From Peptococcaceae bacterium (lineage in GTDB: Bacteria; Bacillota; DSM-12270; Thermacetogeniales; Thermacetogeniaceae), in contig PLQY01000100.1 of the NCBI GenBank assembly GCA_003160265.1, forward strand, positions 24,359 to 35,983: 11,625 nucleotides of DNA, given 5' to 3'. Position numbers and translations under genes: made by a program. The notes beneath the pieces were generated by a model, which ran no database searches, was not told where the DNA came from, and saw only the letters and a list, made by a program, of their open reading frames with translations. Shown here in pieces: positions 1-7,658 of the stretch (position 1 is the first letter of the stretch; each line of letters opens with the position of its first letter).

Positions 1-412
<412 letters not shown>

Positions 413-508
413 CTCGCTCACCTCTCTCGATATTAACTGGGTTGTTGAAAAGGGATCGGCAGCGTAAGATCGTCACCAACCTTGCAATTCAAGGAAGATC
501 TGCCTTAA

Positions 509-537
509 TATGGTATGATATGAATATAAAGAATGTT
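509..537 (-). promoter_or_regulatory. Candidate sigma-K-type promoter for the collagen-like gene
   Basis: Read on the minus strand there is AACA (537-534), a 16-nt spacer, then CATACCATA (517-509). This fits the Bacillus sigma-K pattern mACm - 16/17 - CATAnnnTA. The -35 overlaps the stop codon of the GT2 gene and the -10 lies about 97 nt upstream of the collagen-like ATG. The consensus is short and the DNA here is AT-rich, so chance is possible. Support comes from the nature of the downstream gene, since BclA-like genes are late mother-cell genes. Confidence 0.4.
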
Positions 538-1507
538 ACATTGCCCAGCTCTTGTTTTTAAGAAGGGGGATGTACAGATTGTTCTGTACCCTATCCGGGC
601 TGATGACCTGCTCCGAGGAGCACTGTAAGTCAAGCCCCCACTTGGTGCCAAATACCTCCCGGTTTTTTTCCAGCAACTCCGAGAAGGCCTCGGGGTTTTT
701 GTTGAAAGACAGACTGCCGTAATGATGCACGAAGACGTCGTCGGCGATGAGCAGTTGGTACCCGGCCAGCCGCGCCCTCAGGCAGTAATCGTCGTCATCG
801 TAGTTGCCCAGCCCGAATACCGGGTCGAAACCCCCGATCCGGTCGAGCATCTCCCGTCTGATCATCATCAGAAAACCGATCAGCTTGGTTGTGGTCCGGA
901 GCGTTCCGGTATGTACGGCGTGCCAATGCTCAGCCCACGCGCCTAGGGTGGCCACGTTATAATCGCAGTTCCGGACCAGTTGGTCGCTGTAGACATAATT
1001 GGTGCGGGGGCCGACGGCTCCAATGCAGGCATCGAGGGGGAATGCTGCCATCATCCGGCTTGCCCAGTATGGTGTGACCAGCACATCGTTGTTCATCACT
1101 ACCAGGTATCTGCCCTGTGATGCCCGCAGGCCCTGGTTGCAGGCAGCGGGGTACCCTCTGTTGGTTTCGTTTTGGATTACCCTGGCGATTGCGGGATGCA
1201 GCTGCAGGAAATCATCGATTGCCGCCCTGGCCTCCGGGTCGCTTCCGTTGTCGATGATAATGATCTCCAGCGGCCGATGTGTGTGGTCGAGGATGGCCTG
1301 CAAGGCCTGTTTCGTTATCTGGCCTCCGGTCCAGACCGGCATCACGATGCTCAGCAGTCCAGTTTGCGGGCCTGGCGGCGCCATGTCCAGTGGACATGGC
1401 GCCGTGCTTGTGGTATTGCTGTCGCCCGGCGATACTGTGCCTGGAGCCAGGTACACCTGCTCATACCATTGGTTGGCTTCCTGCTGGGCGAGGTAGGGAT
1501 TCTGCAT
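536..1507 (-). CDS. GT2-family glycosyltransferase (rhamnosyltransferase-like)
   Basis: The 323-residue protein has one GT-A fold GT2 domain of the WcaA/COG1216 type, transferring a sugar from a nucleotide sugar to an acceptor, probably in the cytoplasm. Visible motifs are the first beta strand LLSIVMPVWTGG (51-62), EIIIIDNGSD (81-90) for nucleotide binding, NRGYPAACNQGL (116-127), the metal-binding DxD-equivalent MNND (138-141) and the acidic GNYDDDDYCLR block (234-244) expected to hold the catalytic base. Residues 1-50 are a Pro/Ser/Thr-rich leader without recognisable domain; its DNA carries a near-perfect palindrome (1376-1404). There is no signal peptide or membrane segment. ATG 1507 follows a G-rich SD (AAGGGGGTG) at good spacing. 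It lies 128 nt after the preceding GT4 gene and 123 nt before the collagen-like gene. Sugar donor and acceptor cannot be told from sequence. Confidence 0.9.
   Translation of the reverse strand: MQNPYLAQQEANQWYEQVYLAPGTVSPGDSNTTSTAPCPLDMAPPGPQTGLLSIVMPVWTGGQITKQALQAILDHTHRPLEIIIIDNGSDPEARAAIDDFLQLHPAIARVIQNETNRGYPAACNQGLRASQGRYLVVMNNDVLVTPYWASRMMAAFPLDACIGAVGPRTNYVYSDQLVRNCDYNVATLGAWAEHWHAVHTGTLRTTTKLIGFLMMIRREMLDRIGGFDPVFGLGNYDDDDYCLRARLAGYQLLIADDVFVHHYGSLSFNKNPEAFSELLEKNREVFGTKWGLDLQCSSEQVISPDRVQNNLYIPLLKNKSWAM
1376..1404. repeat. 29-bp palindrome inside the GT2 coding region
   Basis: Two 14-base arms, CGGCGCCATGTCCA and its exact complement, are separated by a single G at 1390. The palindrome lies in the part encoding the non-conserved linker of the GT2 protein, around residues 35-44. 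No second copy is apparent in this window. Confidence 0.85.
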
Positions 1508-1603
1508 TGACGTTCACACCCCCTTAGACTCTGTTCTAAGTTTTTCAACTTCCTCATGCAGGCTGAATGGCAACTATGATTTTCTTGAAGATCTTGCAGC
1601 ATC

Positions 1604-1645
1604 CCGCGCAGGAAAGCGCGGAGCTGTCTCCCGGCTCACTGCCGG
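1604..1645 (-). other. Two intercistronic hairpins after a GT4 stop codon
   Basis: CCGGC (1631-1635) pairs with GCCGG (1641-1645) around the stop codon of the GT4 gene. Next on the minus strand, CCGCGC pairs with GCGCGG (1604-1609 with 1616-1621, 6-nt loop), flanked by CAGC/GCTG. Neither is followed by a T run, so a full intrinsic terminator is unlikely. A role in mRNA processing or partial attenuation between cistrons is a guess. Confidence 0.35.
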
Positions 1646-2763
1646 TATTTTGCCAGCTCTCGAATAACTGCTGTTGCTGCATGCTCCCAGGTCCACTTCT
1701 GGCAGACGTCATCCCGTGCTCTCATCCCTTTCGCTCTTGCATCCTGTCGATGCTCAAAAACATAGCGCATCAGGTGACGGAGGTGCTCCACGCCCGGTCT
1801 GGCCCATTGATGGCCAGCGTAGAGCAAGACGTTGCCGGGCACGTCTTCGAGGTCATCAATCTCGATCAGGTAGCTGTTTTCGTCGTTCATAAAGTCCAGG
1901 TTGCCACCCCACCTCGTGCCAATCACCGGCAGTCCGCAGGCCATGGCTTCCGCGTATGGCCGTCCCCAAGATTCTCCGTGCGAGGGCAGGACAAAGGCGT
2001 CGCAGGCGGTATACAGGCTGGGCATCAAGGTGCCGGGCAGATCGCATTCGAGGATGCGAACCTTGGGAAAGCCGTGCTGCCCTCTGGCAATCCGGTTCTT
2101 GACAAAATGATTGAACTCCCCACTGATGGAACCAGGAGTGCAATACCTGTGGGTTTTGATCAGCAGCATCACGTCTTCATCTGGCTTGAACTCATCATAG
2201 TAGGCTGTCAGCAAGAGGGCCCAGCCTTTACGGTCTGTCCAGTCAAATACTGAAAGGAAGACATAGCCGTTTCTATTCCCCAGTTCCAGTGCCGGCGCTG
2301 CGGGATGGTAGGCGTCAACGTCCACTCCCCCCGGGACCACCCGTAATTTATCAAGAGGAACGCCGGAACGGTTGAAAGTTTCTATATTGAAGCGGGATGG
2401 CACCCAGATCTCGTCCATCCATTCGCACTGCTGGACCCAGTCTTCCGGAATGCGGTCGGTTTCGAACATGGTCCGGCCGATGTTCACCCGGCCCCGGATA
2501 TCCTGATCGAACTGGAAAGCGGCGCGGTGCTGTATGACGATGGCTTCTGCTGCGTCAACCGGGTTTTTTTCCAAGAATGCCAACCGCGCCTCCTGTTCAG
2601 GCGCTAAAATACCTTCCACCGCATAAGAAAACACCGGGATTATTTTCAGATTAAAAAGACCGCGGTCGAGGGTACCGATAAAACCCCTGGCCTCTTCGCC
2701 GTACCCGGTGGGGTTGCAATACTGGCTCACCCAGACCAGATTCGGGCTTGTTACGCCTGCCAT
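1636..2763 (-). CDS. GT4-type glycosyltransferase, paralogue 3 of 3
   Basis: The 375-residue protein is a GT-B fold glycosyltransferase (glycosyl transferases group 1), a retaining enzyme using a nucleotide sugar. The N-terminal Rossmann-like half contains the glycine loop NPTGYGEEAR (17-26). The C-terminal donor-binding half shows FDWTDRKGW (173-181, basic residues for phosphate contact), YTACDAFVLPS (251-261) and the E-x7-E signature E264/E272, followed by ACGLPVIGTRWGGNL (275-289). ATG 2763 is preceded by GAGGTGAT at about 8 nt. It has no signal peptide or membrane helix, so a cytosolic or peripheral location is likely. It shares long identical blocks with the products at 2932-4203 and 5584-6744, so these three are duplicates. 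A 168-nt gap separates it from the upstream paralogue. Donor and acceptor are unknown; acceptor choice probably lies in the divergent segment around residues 205-245. Confidence 0.9.
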   Translation of the reverse strand: MAGVTSPNLVWVSQYCNPTGYGEEARGFIGTLDRGLFNLKIIPVFSYAVEGILAPEQEARLAFLEKNPVDAAEAIVIQHRAAFQFDQDIRGRVNIGRTMFETDRIPEDWVQQCEWMDEIWVPSRFNIETFNRSGVPLDKLRVVPGGVDVDAYHPAAPALELGNRNGYVFLSVFDWTDRKGWALLLTAYYDEFKPDEDVMLLIKTHRYCTPGSISGEFNHFVKNRIARGQHGFPKVRILECDLPGTLMPSLYTACDAFVLPSHGESWGRPYAEAMACGLPVIGTRWGGNLDFMNDENSYLIEIDDLEDVPGNVLLYAGHQWARPGVEHLRHLMRYVFEHRQDARAKGMRARDDVCQKWTWEHAATAVIRELAKYRQ

Positions 2764-2931
2764 CTTTTCCGATCACCTCAGTTTCTTGAACCATCCGGGC
2801 CGCGGCTCACTGAACAGAGGCTTCAGGGGTTGCTTTCGCTTGCCTGCCACAAAGCAAAAGAACCGTTCCCATGCTTCGCTCTGAGAAGGCAATCGATCGC
2901 AGAACCTCTGATCATCATATGCATAAAGGGC

Positions 2932-4203
2932 TCAGCAGTATTTCACCAACTCGCTGACCACAACGTTGGCCGAATGCCCCCAAGTCCATTTCTGGCAGAC
3001 ATCCTGGCGCGCCCTGGTTCCCTTCGCCCTTGCTTCCTGGCGATGTTCGAAAACGTGGCGCATCAGGCGGCGGATGCACTCCAGGCTCGGCCTCGCCCAT
3101 TTGTGGCCCAGATAAAGCCGCATGTCTACATTACCGCGCACATCCTCCAGCCCCTCTATTTCGATCAGGTAGCTGTTGTCATCGTTCATGAACTCCAGGT
3201 TGCCGCCCCACCTCGTACCGATGACCGGCAGGCCGCAGGCCATGGCTTCCAGGTAGGGGCGTCCCCAGGCCTCGCCGCGGGACGGCAGGACAAAGGCATC
3301 GCAGCCGGTATACAGGCTGGGCATCTGGATGCCCGGCATACTGCGGTTGATGATGCGCAACTTGGGGATTGCCTCCGCCGGTATTCGCAAAGAATTGATA
3401 AAGTTGCCGATCTGCTGCTCAATTGGAGTGGAGTGGTACATGTAATCGATAGTCTTGATCACCAGCATCACATCCTCTTCCGGCCTGAATTCGGTGCAGT
3501 AGGCCGTGAGCAAGAGATCCCAGCCCTTATGGTCAAACCAGCCGAAGACCGAGAGGAAGACGAAGCCCTTTTGCTTCGGTTCCAGCGGCGGCGCTGCGGG
3601 GTGAAAGGCATTCTGGTCCACTCCGCCCGGAACCACTCGCAGTTTCTGCCGGAGCACCCCGGAACCAGCAAAAGTTTCCACGTTATAATGGCAGGGTACC
3701 CAGATGGCGTCCATCAGGTTGCATCGCCCCACCCAGTCCCGGGGTATGCGGTCGGTCTCGAACATGGTGCGGCCGATGGTGATCCGGCCGCGGAACCGTT
3801 CATTGAACAGGTTGGCGGGCAAATGCTGGACAACGATTGCCTGGCGATGGAAGACGGTTCTTTCCAGCTCTGCAAACCGGATTTTCTGTTCGGGTGTTAA
3901 CGGATCTTCCCCCTGATGAAAGGACTGTGGAATTATTTTGAGATTAAGACGATACTGATCGAGCATCCCGATGAACCCTCTCGCCTCTTCGCCGTAACCG
4001 GTGGGGTCGTAAGGCACGCCCGTCCAGATCAGGTTTATCTGCTCGTTGGTGAGCATCTTATGAACTGCCTCCGTTGTAGCGGCATCTGCCTCTCGGTCTT
4101 TGGCGGCGAGCGCCTGGTATCCCAAAAACAGGCTGAGTAGCAGTTCGTTCCGGCTGTCATAATTGTGGCAGTGAGAACCGTCCCCAGCGTCACCCAGGGT
4201 CAC
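2932..4203 (-). CDS. GT4-type glycosyltransferase, paralogue 2 of 3
   Basis: This GT-B fold glycosyltransferase has the same layout as its neighbours: glycine loop DPTGYGEEAR (66-75), FGWFDHKGW (220-228), YTGCDAFVLPS (298-308), the catalytic E-x7-E pair E311/E319 and ACGLPVIGTRWGGNL (322-336). Two starts are possible. GTG 4203 overlaps the radical SAM stop codon by GTGA (translational coupling) and gives 423 residues, but lacks an SD. ATG 4056 has GGAGG 11 nt upstream and gives 374 residues, matching the 375 of its closest paralogue, which also starts 8 residues before the LVW/LIW strand. The extra 49 residues have coding-like base use and a hydrophobic stretch (ELLLSLFLGYQALAAK), so I keep the longer form with ATG 4056 as a serious alternative. 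Substrates are unknown. Confidence 0.88.
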   Translation of the reverse strand: MTLGDAGDGSHCHNYDSRNELLLSLFLGYQALAAKDREADAATTEAVHKMLTNEQINLIWTGVPYDPTGYGEEARGFIGMLDQYRLNLKIIPQSFHQGEDPLTPEQKIRFAELERTVFHRQAIVVQHLPANLFNERFRGRITIGRTMFETDRIPRDWVGRCNLMDAIWVPCHYNVETFAGSGVLRQKLRVVPGGVDQNAFHPAAPPLEPKQKGFVFLSVFGWFDHKGWDLLLTAYCTEFRPEEDVMLVIKTIDYMYHSTPIEQQIGNFINSLRIPAEAIPKLRIINRSMPGIQMPSLYTGCDAFVLPSRGEAWGRPYLEAMACGLPVIGTRWGGNLEFMNDDNSYLIEIEGLEDVRGNVDMRLYLGHKWARPSLECIRRLMRHVFEHRQEARAKGTRARQDVCQKWTWGHSANVVVSELVKYC

Positions 4204-5528
4204 ACTTTTTTATTTGCTGCCAGTGTCAGCAGCAGGTTGATCCCTGTAACCGCATAGTTGTACAGTTGTTCATGGGACAGGTCCCTGGTCCGGATTTTGC
4301 AATCCAGGGCATTATACTTGGCAAGATCGCAACTGTTGTCGTCGAGCAGTCCACCGGCGACCGCCTCATCGTAGAGCGAACTGCCGGGGTACGGCACCGC
4401 CACGTTGAAGCCGCCAAAATCAGGTCTGATCCTGGTTACCAGCAGATAGGTGTCGTTGATGGTGTTTGGCGTATCTCCGGGATAGCCGACGATGAAGGAG
4501 CCCAGGCTCTTGATGCCGGCCTCGGCGGTAAGCCTGAACGCCCGCTCGATCTCGGCGATCGTGGTCCCCTTTTGCATGCTGTCCAGGATGGCCTGGTTGC
4601 CGCTTTCCACGCCGTAGAAGATCATCCAGATGTTGGCAGCCCTGGCCTTCGCTAAAATCTCCTTGGTGACCATCTGCTCGTTGACCCGGAACTGCACCTT
4701 GAAACAGGCGGTCTTGCTCAGGCCGGTGCCGATCAGCCGGTCGCAGAGTTCCATAAACCACTCTTTTCTGGCGTTCAGCGTATCATCCTGATAGAAGATC
4801 TCCTTGGCGCCATAACGGTGAACCAGCATCGCCGTTTCTTCTATGACCGAATCGATACTGCGAAAGGTTACCCGGCGGTGCCAGAGCGTGGGGGAGGAAC
4901 AGAATTTGCACGCAAAGGGGCAGCCCCGGGTGCACATGATATCGAACGACGGCTTGAAGACGGTCGGGTAGGCGCCGCTGTAGCCTGGAATGTAGCGGTC
5001 AACCAGGTCATAGTCCGGCAGAGGGATCTGGCTGATGTCGGCGATGCGTTCGACCGGATTCTGCTTTACGGCGCCGTCCTGTTTGAAGACCAGGTTTCTG
5101 ACCTGTCCGATGGCGCACTTGCCCTCCAGGTGATGCACCAGGTCAAGGATGGCATACTCCCCCTCGCCGATGACGGCGAAGTCTGCGCCCGGTACGCAGT
5201 CAAAAATGACAGCGCCGACACACGAGACAAACGGGCCGCCGATCACCACGGGAATGTTCAAACCACTGATGCAGATCTGCTGCACATATTCCCGGCAATA
5301 CTTCACCTGATGGGCGTTGATGCCGATCCCGAGCAGATCGGGGCGGAGGGCCTGCACTGCCTGAACAAAGGCAGGGGCGTCGTAATCTTCGAGGATCCCG
5401 TCGATGAAACTGACCTGGTGCCCATCCTGTTTCAACAACGAGGACATGTACATGATGCCGAGCGGGGGGTAGATCGCCCAGATCTTGTTTCCTCTCTCCA
5501 CCGGCGGAATAACGAATAAGATATGCAT
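4200..5528 (-). CDS. Radical SAM protein, BchE-like with N-terminal B12-binding-type domain
   Basis: The 442-residue protein consists of an N-terminal cobalamin-binding-type Rossmann domain (about 1-140; PPLGIMYMSSLL, IGINAHQ, VVIGGPF, GEGEY) and a radical SAM barrel (about 190-390). Cys203, Cys207 and Cys210 (CPFACKFC) form the CxxxCxxC site for the 4Fe-4S cluster. YQDDT (246-250), GVESGNQ (306-312) and FIVGYPGDT (345-353) are later barrel motifs of this superfamily. The cobalamin-ligand DxHxxG motif is not evident, as in many BchE relatives. Start choice: an upstream in-frame GTG (5546) lies within the SD itself; AGAGGAG (5537-5543) sits 8 nt before ATG 5528. It lies between two GT4 genes and overlaps the next one by 4 nt. 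Members act on lipids, sugars, phosphonates and peptides, often as methylases; which applies here is unknown. Confidence 0.87.
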   Translation of the reverse strand: MHILFVIPPVERGNKIWAIYPPLGIMYMSSLLKQDGHQVSFIDGILEDYDAPAFVQAVQALRPDLLGIGINAHQVKYCREYVQQICISGLNIPVVIGGPFVSCVGAVIFDCVPGADFAVIGEGEYAILDLVHHLEGKCAIGQVRNLVFKQDGAVKQNPVERIADISQIPLPDYDLVDRYIPGYSGAYPTVFKPSFDIMCTRGCPFACKFCSSPTLWHRRVTFRSIDSVIEETAMLVHRYGAKEIFYQDDTLNARKEWFMELCDRLIGTGLSKTACFKVQFRVNEQMVTKEILAKARAANIWMIFYGVESGNQAILDSMQKGTTIAEIERAFRLTAEAGIKSLGSFIVGYPGDTPNTINDTYLLVTRIRPDFGGFNVAVPYPGSSLYDEAVAGGLLDDNSCDLAKYNALDCKIRTRDLSHEQLYNYAVTGINLLLTLAANKKV

Positions 5529-5583
5529 TCCGGATGCTCCTCTCACTACTTTTCGGATGATACCCTGGTACCAGACCAGCGGG

Positions 5584-6744
5584 CTAGCAGTCGCTGTATT
5601 TTAGCAACTCTGTCCGGGCGATCGCCGCAGCCTGCTCCCAGGTCCACTGCCGGCAGATATCGGTCCGCCCTTGTTGCCCTCTGGTTCTGGCCTCATCGCG
5701 GTGCTCAAAAACATGGCGCAGCAGTTGCCGGAGGTGTTCCACGCTCGGCCTTGCCCATTGGCGCCCAACCAGCACCGGGGTGTCGATACCGCCTGGAACA
5801 TCTTCCAGGCCCTCAAGATCGATCAGGTAACTGTTCTCATCGTTCATGTATTCCAGGTTGCCGCTCCACCTCGTGCCGATGGTGGGCAAACCACAGCCCA
5901 TGGCCTCGATCAGGGGCAGCCCCCAGGCTTCCCCGCGGGATGGCAGCACGAAGGCGTCGCAGGCAGTGTATAGCCCCGGCAGCAGGCTGCTGTGCAGGCG
6001 CCCCACGATCACGCTATGCTGGGGCAGGCGCTGCAGGGAAAAATGCTGCTGGATAAAACGCCGGAGCCGCTCTCTGATAGAGGCCTCATCGCCGTATGTT
6101 TTGATCAGCAGGGATACATCCTCCCCGGGTTTGAACTCTGTCAAGTAAGCCCTCAGCAGCAGGTCCCATCCCTTGCGATCACTGAAGACAAAATTGGAAA
6201 GAAAGGTAAAGCCTTTTTTAGACCCCAGATCCAGCGGGGGCGCCGACGGGTGGAAAATGCCACTGTCGACCCCGCTGGGAACAGATCGCAGTTTGTGCCT
6301 GGGAACGCCGCAGGCGCTGAACGTTTCTATATTGAAACTGCCGGGCACCCAGACCTCATCCAACTGGTTGAGTGGCTGCACCCAACGGTCCGGGATGCCG
6401 GTAGTCTCGAACATCGTCCTGGCGATATTGATCCGGCCGTGGATTTCCTTGCGATAGAAGTCGAAGGGGATGTGCTGGATCACCAGCGCCTGAGAGACGT
6501 CGACAGGGACCTGCTCCAGGGCCTGCAGCGGCGCCAGCTCCTGGGGAGTCAGCAGGTCCTCCTCGTTGTACCCCAGCGATATTACTTTGAGCCGCAAGCC
6601 ATCCCGGTTCAGAGCGCCGATCAATGACCGGGCCTCGTGGCCAAAGCCGGCGGAGGAATAGACCAGGCCAGCCCAGACCACGTCCGGCCTCCTGCCCGCC
6701 TGGGCTAGCGCTGCCTCAGGACAGGTCAAGTTTGTTGGATCCAT
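5584..6744 (-). CDS. GT4-type glycosyltransferase, paralogue 1 of 3
   Basis: The 386-residue GT-B fold glycosyltransferase is the most divergent of the three paralogues here. The glycine loop is SSAGFGHEAR (30-39), with FSDRKGWDLLLRAY (187-200), YTACDAFVLPSRGEAWG (259-275), the E272/E280 pair of the E-x7-E motif and GCGLPTIGTRWSGNL (283-297). It has about 16 extra N-terminal residues compared with the 375-residue paralogue. ATG 6744 is preceded by AAAGGA at a rather long spacing of about 12 nt; no better start is visible. It sits 56 nt after the methyltransferase gene and 55 nt before the radical SAM gene, in one apparent operon. It probably transfers a sugar from a nucleotide donor in the cytoplasm; donor and acceptor are unknown. 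Confidence 0.9.
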   Translation of the reverse strand: MDPTNLTCPEAALAQAGRRPDVVWAGLVYSSAGFGHEARSLIGALNRDGLRLKVISLGYNEEDLLTPQELAPLQALEQVPVDVSQALVIQHIPFDFYRKEIHGRINIARTMFETTGIPDRWVQPLNQLDEVWVPGSFNIETFSACGVPRHKLRSVPSGVDSGIFHPSAPPLDLGSKKGFTFLSNFVFSDRKGWDLLLRAYLTEFKPGEDVSLLIKTYGDEASIRERLRRFIQQHFSLQRLPQHSVIVGRLHSSLLPGLYTACDAFVLPSRGEAWGLPLIEAMGCGLPTIGTRWSGNLEYMNDENSYLIDLEGLEDVPGGIDTPVLVGRQWARPSVEHLRQLLRHVFEHRDEARTRGQQGRTDICRQWTWEQAAAIARTELLKYSDC

Positions 6745-6800
6745 TTGCTTGACTGTTTCCTTTCTGGCGCCTGAACCTGCAGCAGATCACCTACGGGTTG

Positions 6801-7658
6801 TTACGCGCCTGTCTTTTTGATGATCAGACCGATGGATGTCGACACCCAGTTCAAAAGTTGCAGTCTGAGGTGCGGCTTGAAAGTGTAGGGCGGTAGATCG
6901 ACGCAGGTGTTTTTCAGTTCCGTACCCGATTCCAGGTCGATCTCGATCTCGTGTCCCAGGTCTCTCAGGGTTTGTGCCATATCTTCAATGTCCTTTTTCC
7001 TGAAGAGCACCAGGGCGCCCTGTTCCATCGTGTCTTCGTTCGAAGAGAGGTTGTATTCGGTGGTGTGCACCGCGATGCCGCCAGACCGCAGACATTCCAT
7101 CTGATCGATCAGGAACTTCTTGCCCAGCTCGATGGAGCCGCAATGCTCGAAAGCGCAGGAAGACCAGGTAAAATCAAATTGATTGGCATATCGGTCCGGG
7201 ATCTGGTTCATGTCGACGTTTTCATAGGCAACCAGCCTGGAAAAAGCGGCCGGATCGCACAAGCCATACTCATTCAGGCAATCGATGCCGGCAGCATGCT
7301 GATCGGAGTTCGCCCACCCCGCCTTTTGAGCGCTGTCCAGATCCAGATCCGTGGCTTCAATAGCGCAGCCACGAGATGCGAATAGCGATACCAGCGGCTC
7401 CTTGCCCACACCGAATCCCAGCCCCCTGCTGCCGGGAATCAGCAGCCCTCGTTCCGACAAGGCCTGGTAGATGTAGCAGAACTCCCAAAACTTGCGATGA
7501 TAGAGAATCGGAAGCAGCGCCTCCGCATTCAGATGATGGAGATTGACTTCGATATAATGACGTATATACGCCTGAAAGGTTTGATAGAGCAGGCTACTAC
7601 CGGTGTCAAACCATTCAGCGTCAAAATCACTTTCCTTACAGAGTTGCGATATCAGCAC
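6801..7658 (-). CDS. Class I SAM-dependent methyltransferase
   Basis: The 285-residue protein has a Rossmann-type methyltransferase core. RGLGFGVGKEP (78-88) is the glycine-rich SAM loop (motif I). EATDLD (101-106) supplies the acidic residue for the SAM ribose. FDFTWSSCAFEHCGS (161-175) corresponds to motif IV, and CLRSGGIAVHTTEYN (189-203) to the following strand. Residues 1-70 are helical and may contact the acceptor. GTG 7658 is chosen because GGGAG lies about 10 nt upstream; no ATG fits better. This is the first gene after the candidate promoter at 7685-7712. In glycan clusters such enzymes often methylate a terminal sugar hydroxyl or amine, as in the methylated anthrose of BclA glycans; that role is inference from context only. 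Confidence 0.85.
   Translation of the reverse strand: MLISQLCKESDFDAEWFDTGSSLLYQTFQAYIRHYIEVNLHHLNAEALLPILYHRKFWEFCYIYQALSERGLLIPGSRGLGFGVGKEPLVSLFASRGCAIEATDLDLDSAQKAGWANSDQHAAGIDCLNEYGLCDPAAFSRLVAYENVDMNQIPDRYANQFDFTWSSCAFEHCGSIELGKKFLIDQMECLRSGGIAVHTTEYNLSSNEDTMEQGALVLFRKKDIEDMAQTLRDLGHEIEIDLESGTELKNTCVDLPPYTFKPHLRLQLLNWVSTSIGLIIKKTGA

Noticed and set aside
2830..2857. TTGCTTT/AAAGCAA hairpin between two GT4 genes as a terminator
   Set aside because: The stem is only 7 bp and AT-rich with a 14-nt loop, with no T run in either direction; too weak to call.
2830..3900. 356-residue plus-strand open frame
   Set aside because: It is antisense to a clear GT4 gene; similar antisense frames occur opposite the other GT4 copies (1567-2253, 5992-6627), as expected from GC-rich codon use. 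It has no recognisable motifs.
4818..5519. 233-residue plus-strand open frame
   Set aside because: It lies opposite the radical SAM gene, whose Cys motif and barrel motifs are clear; the antisense frame has no family features.
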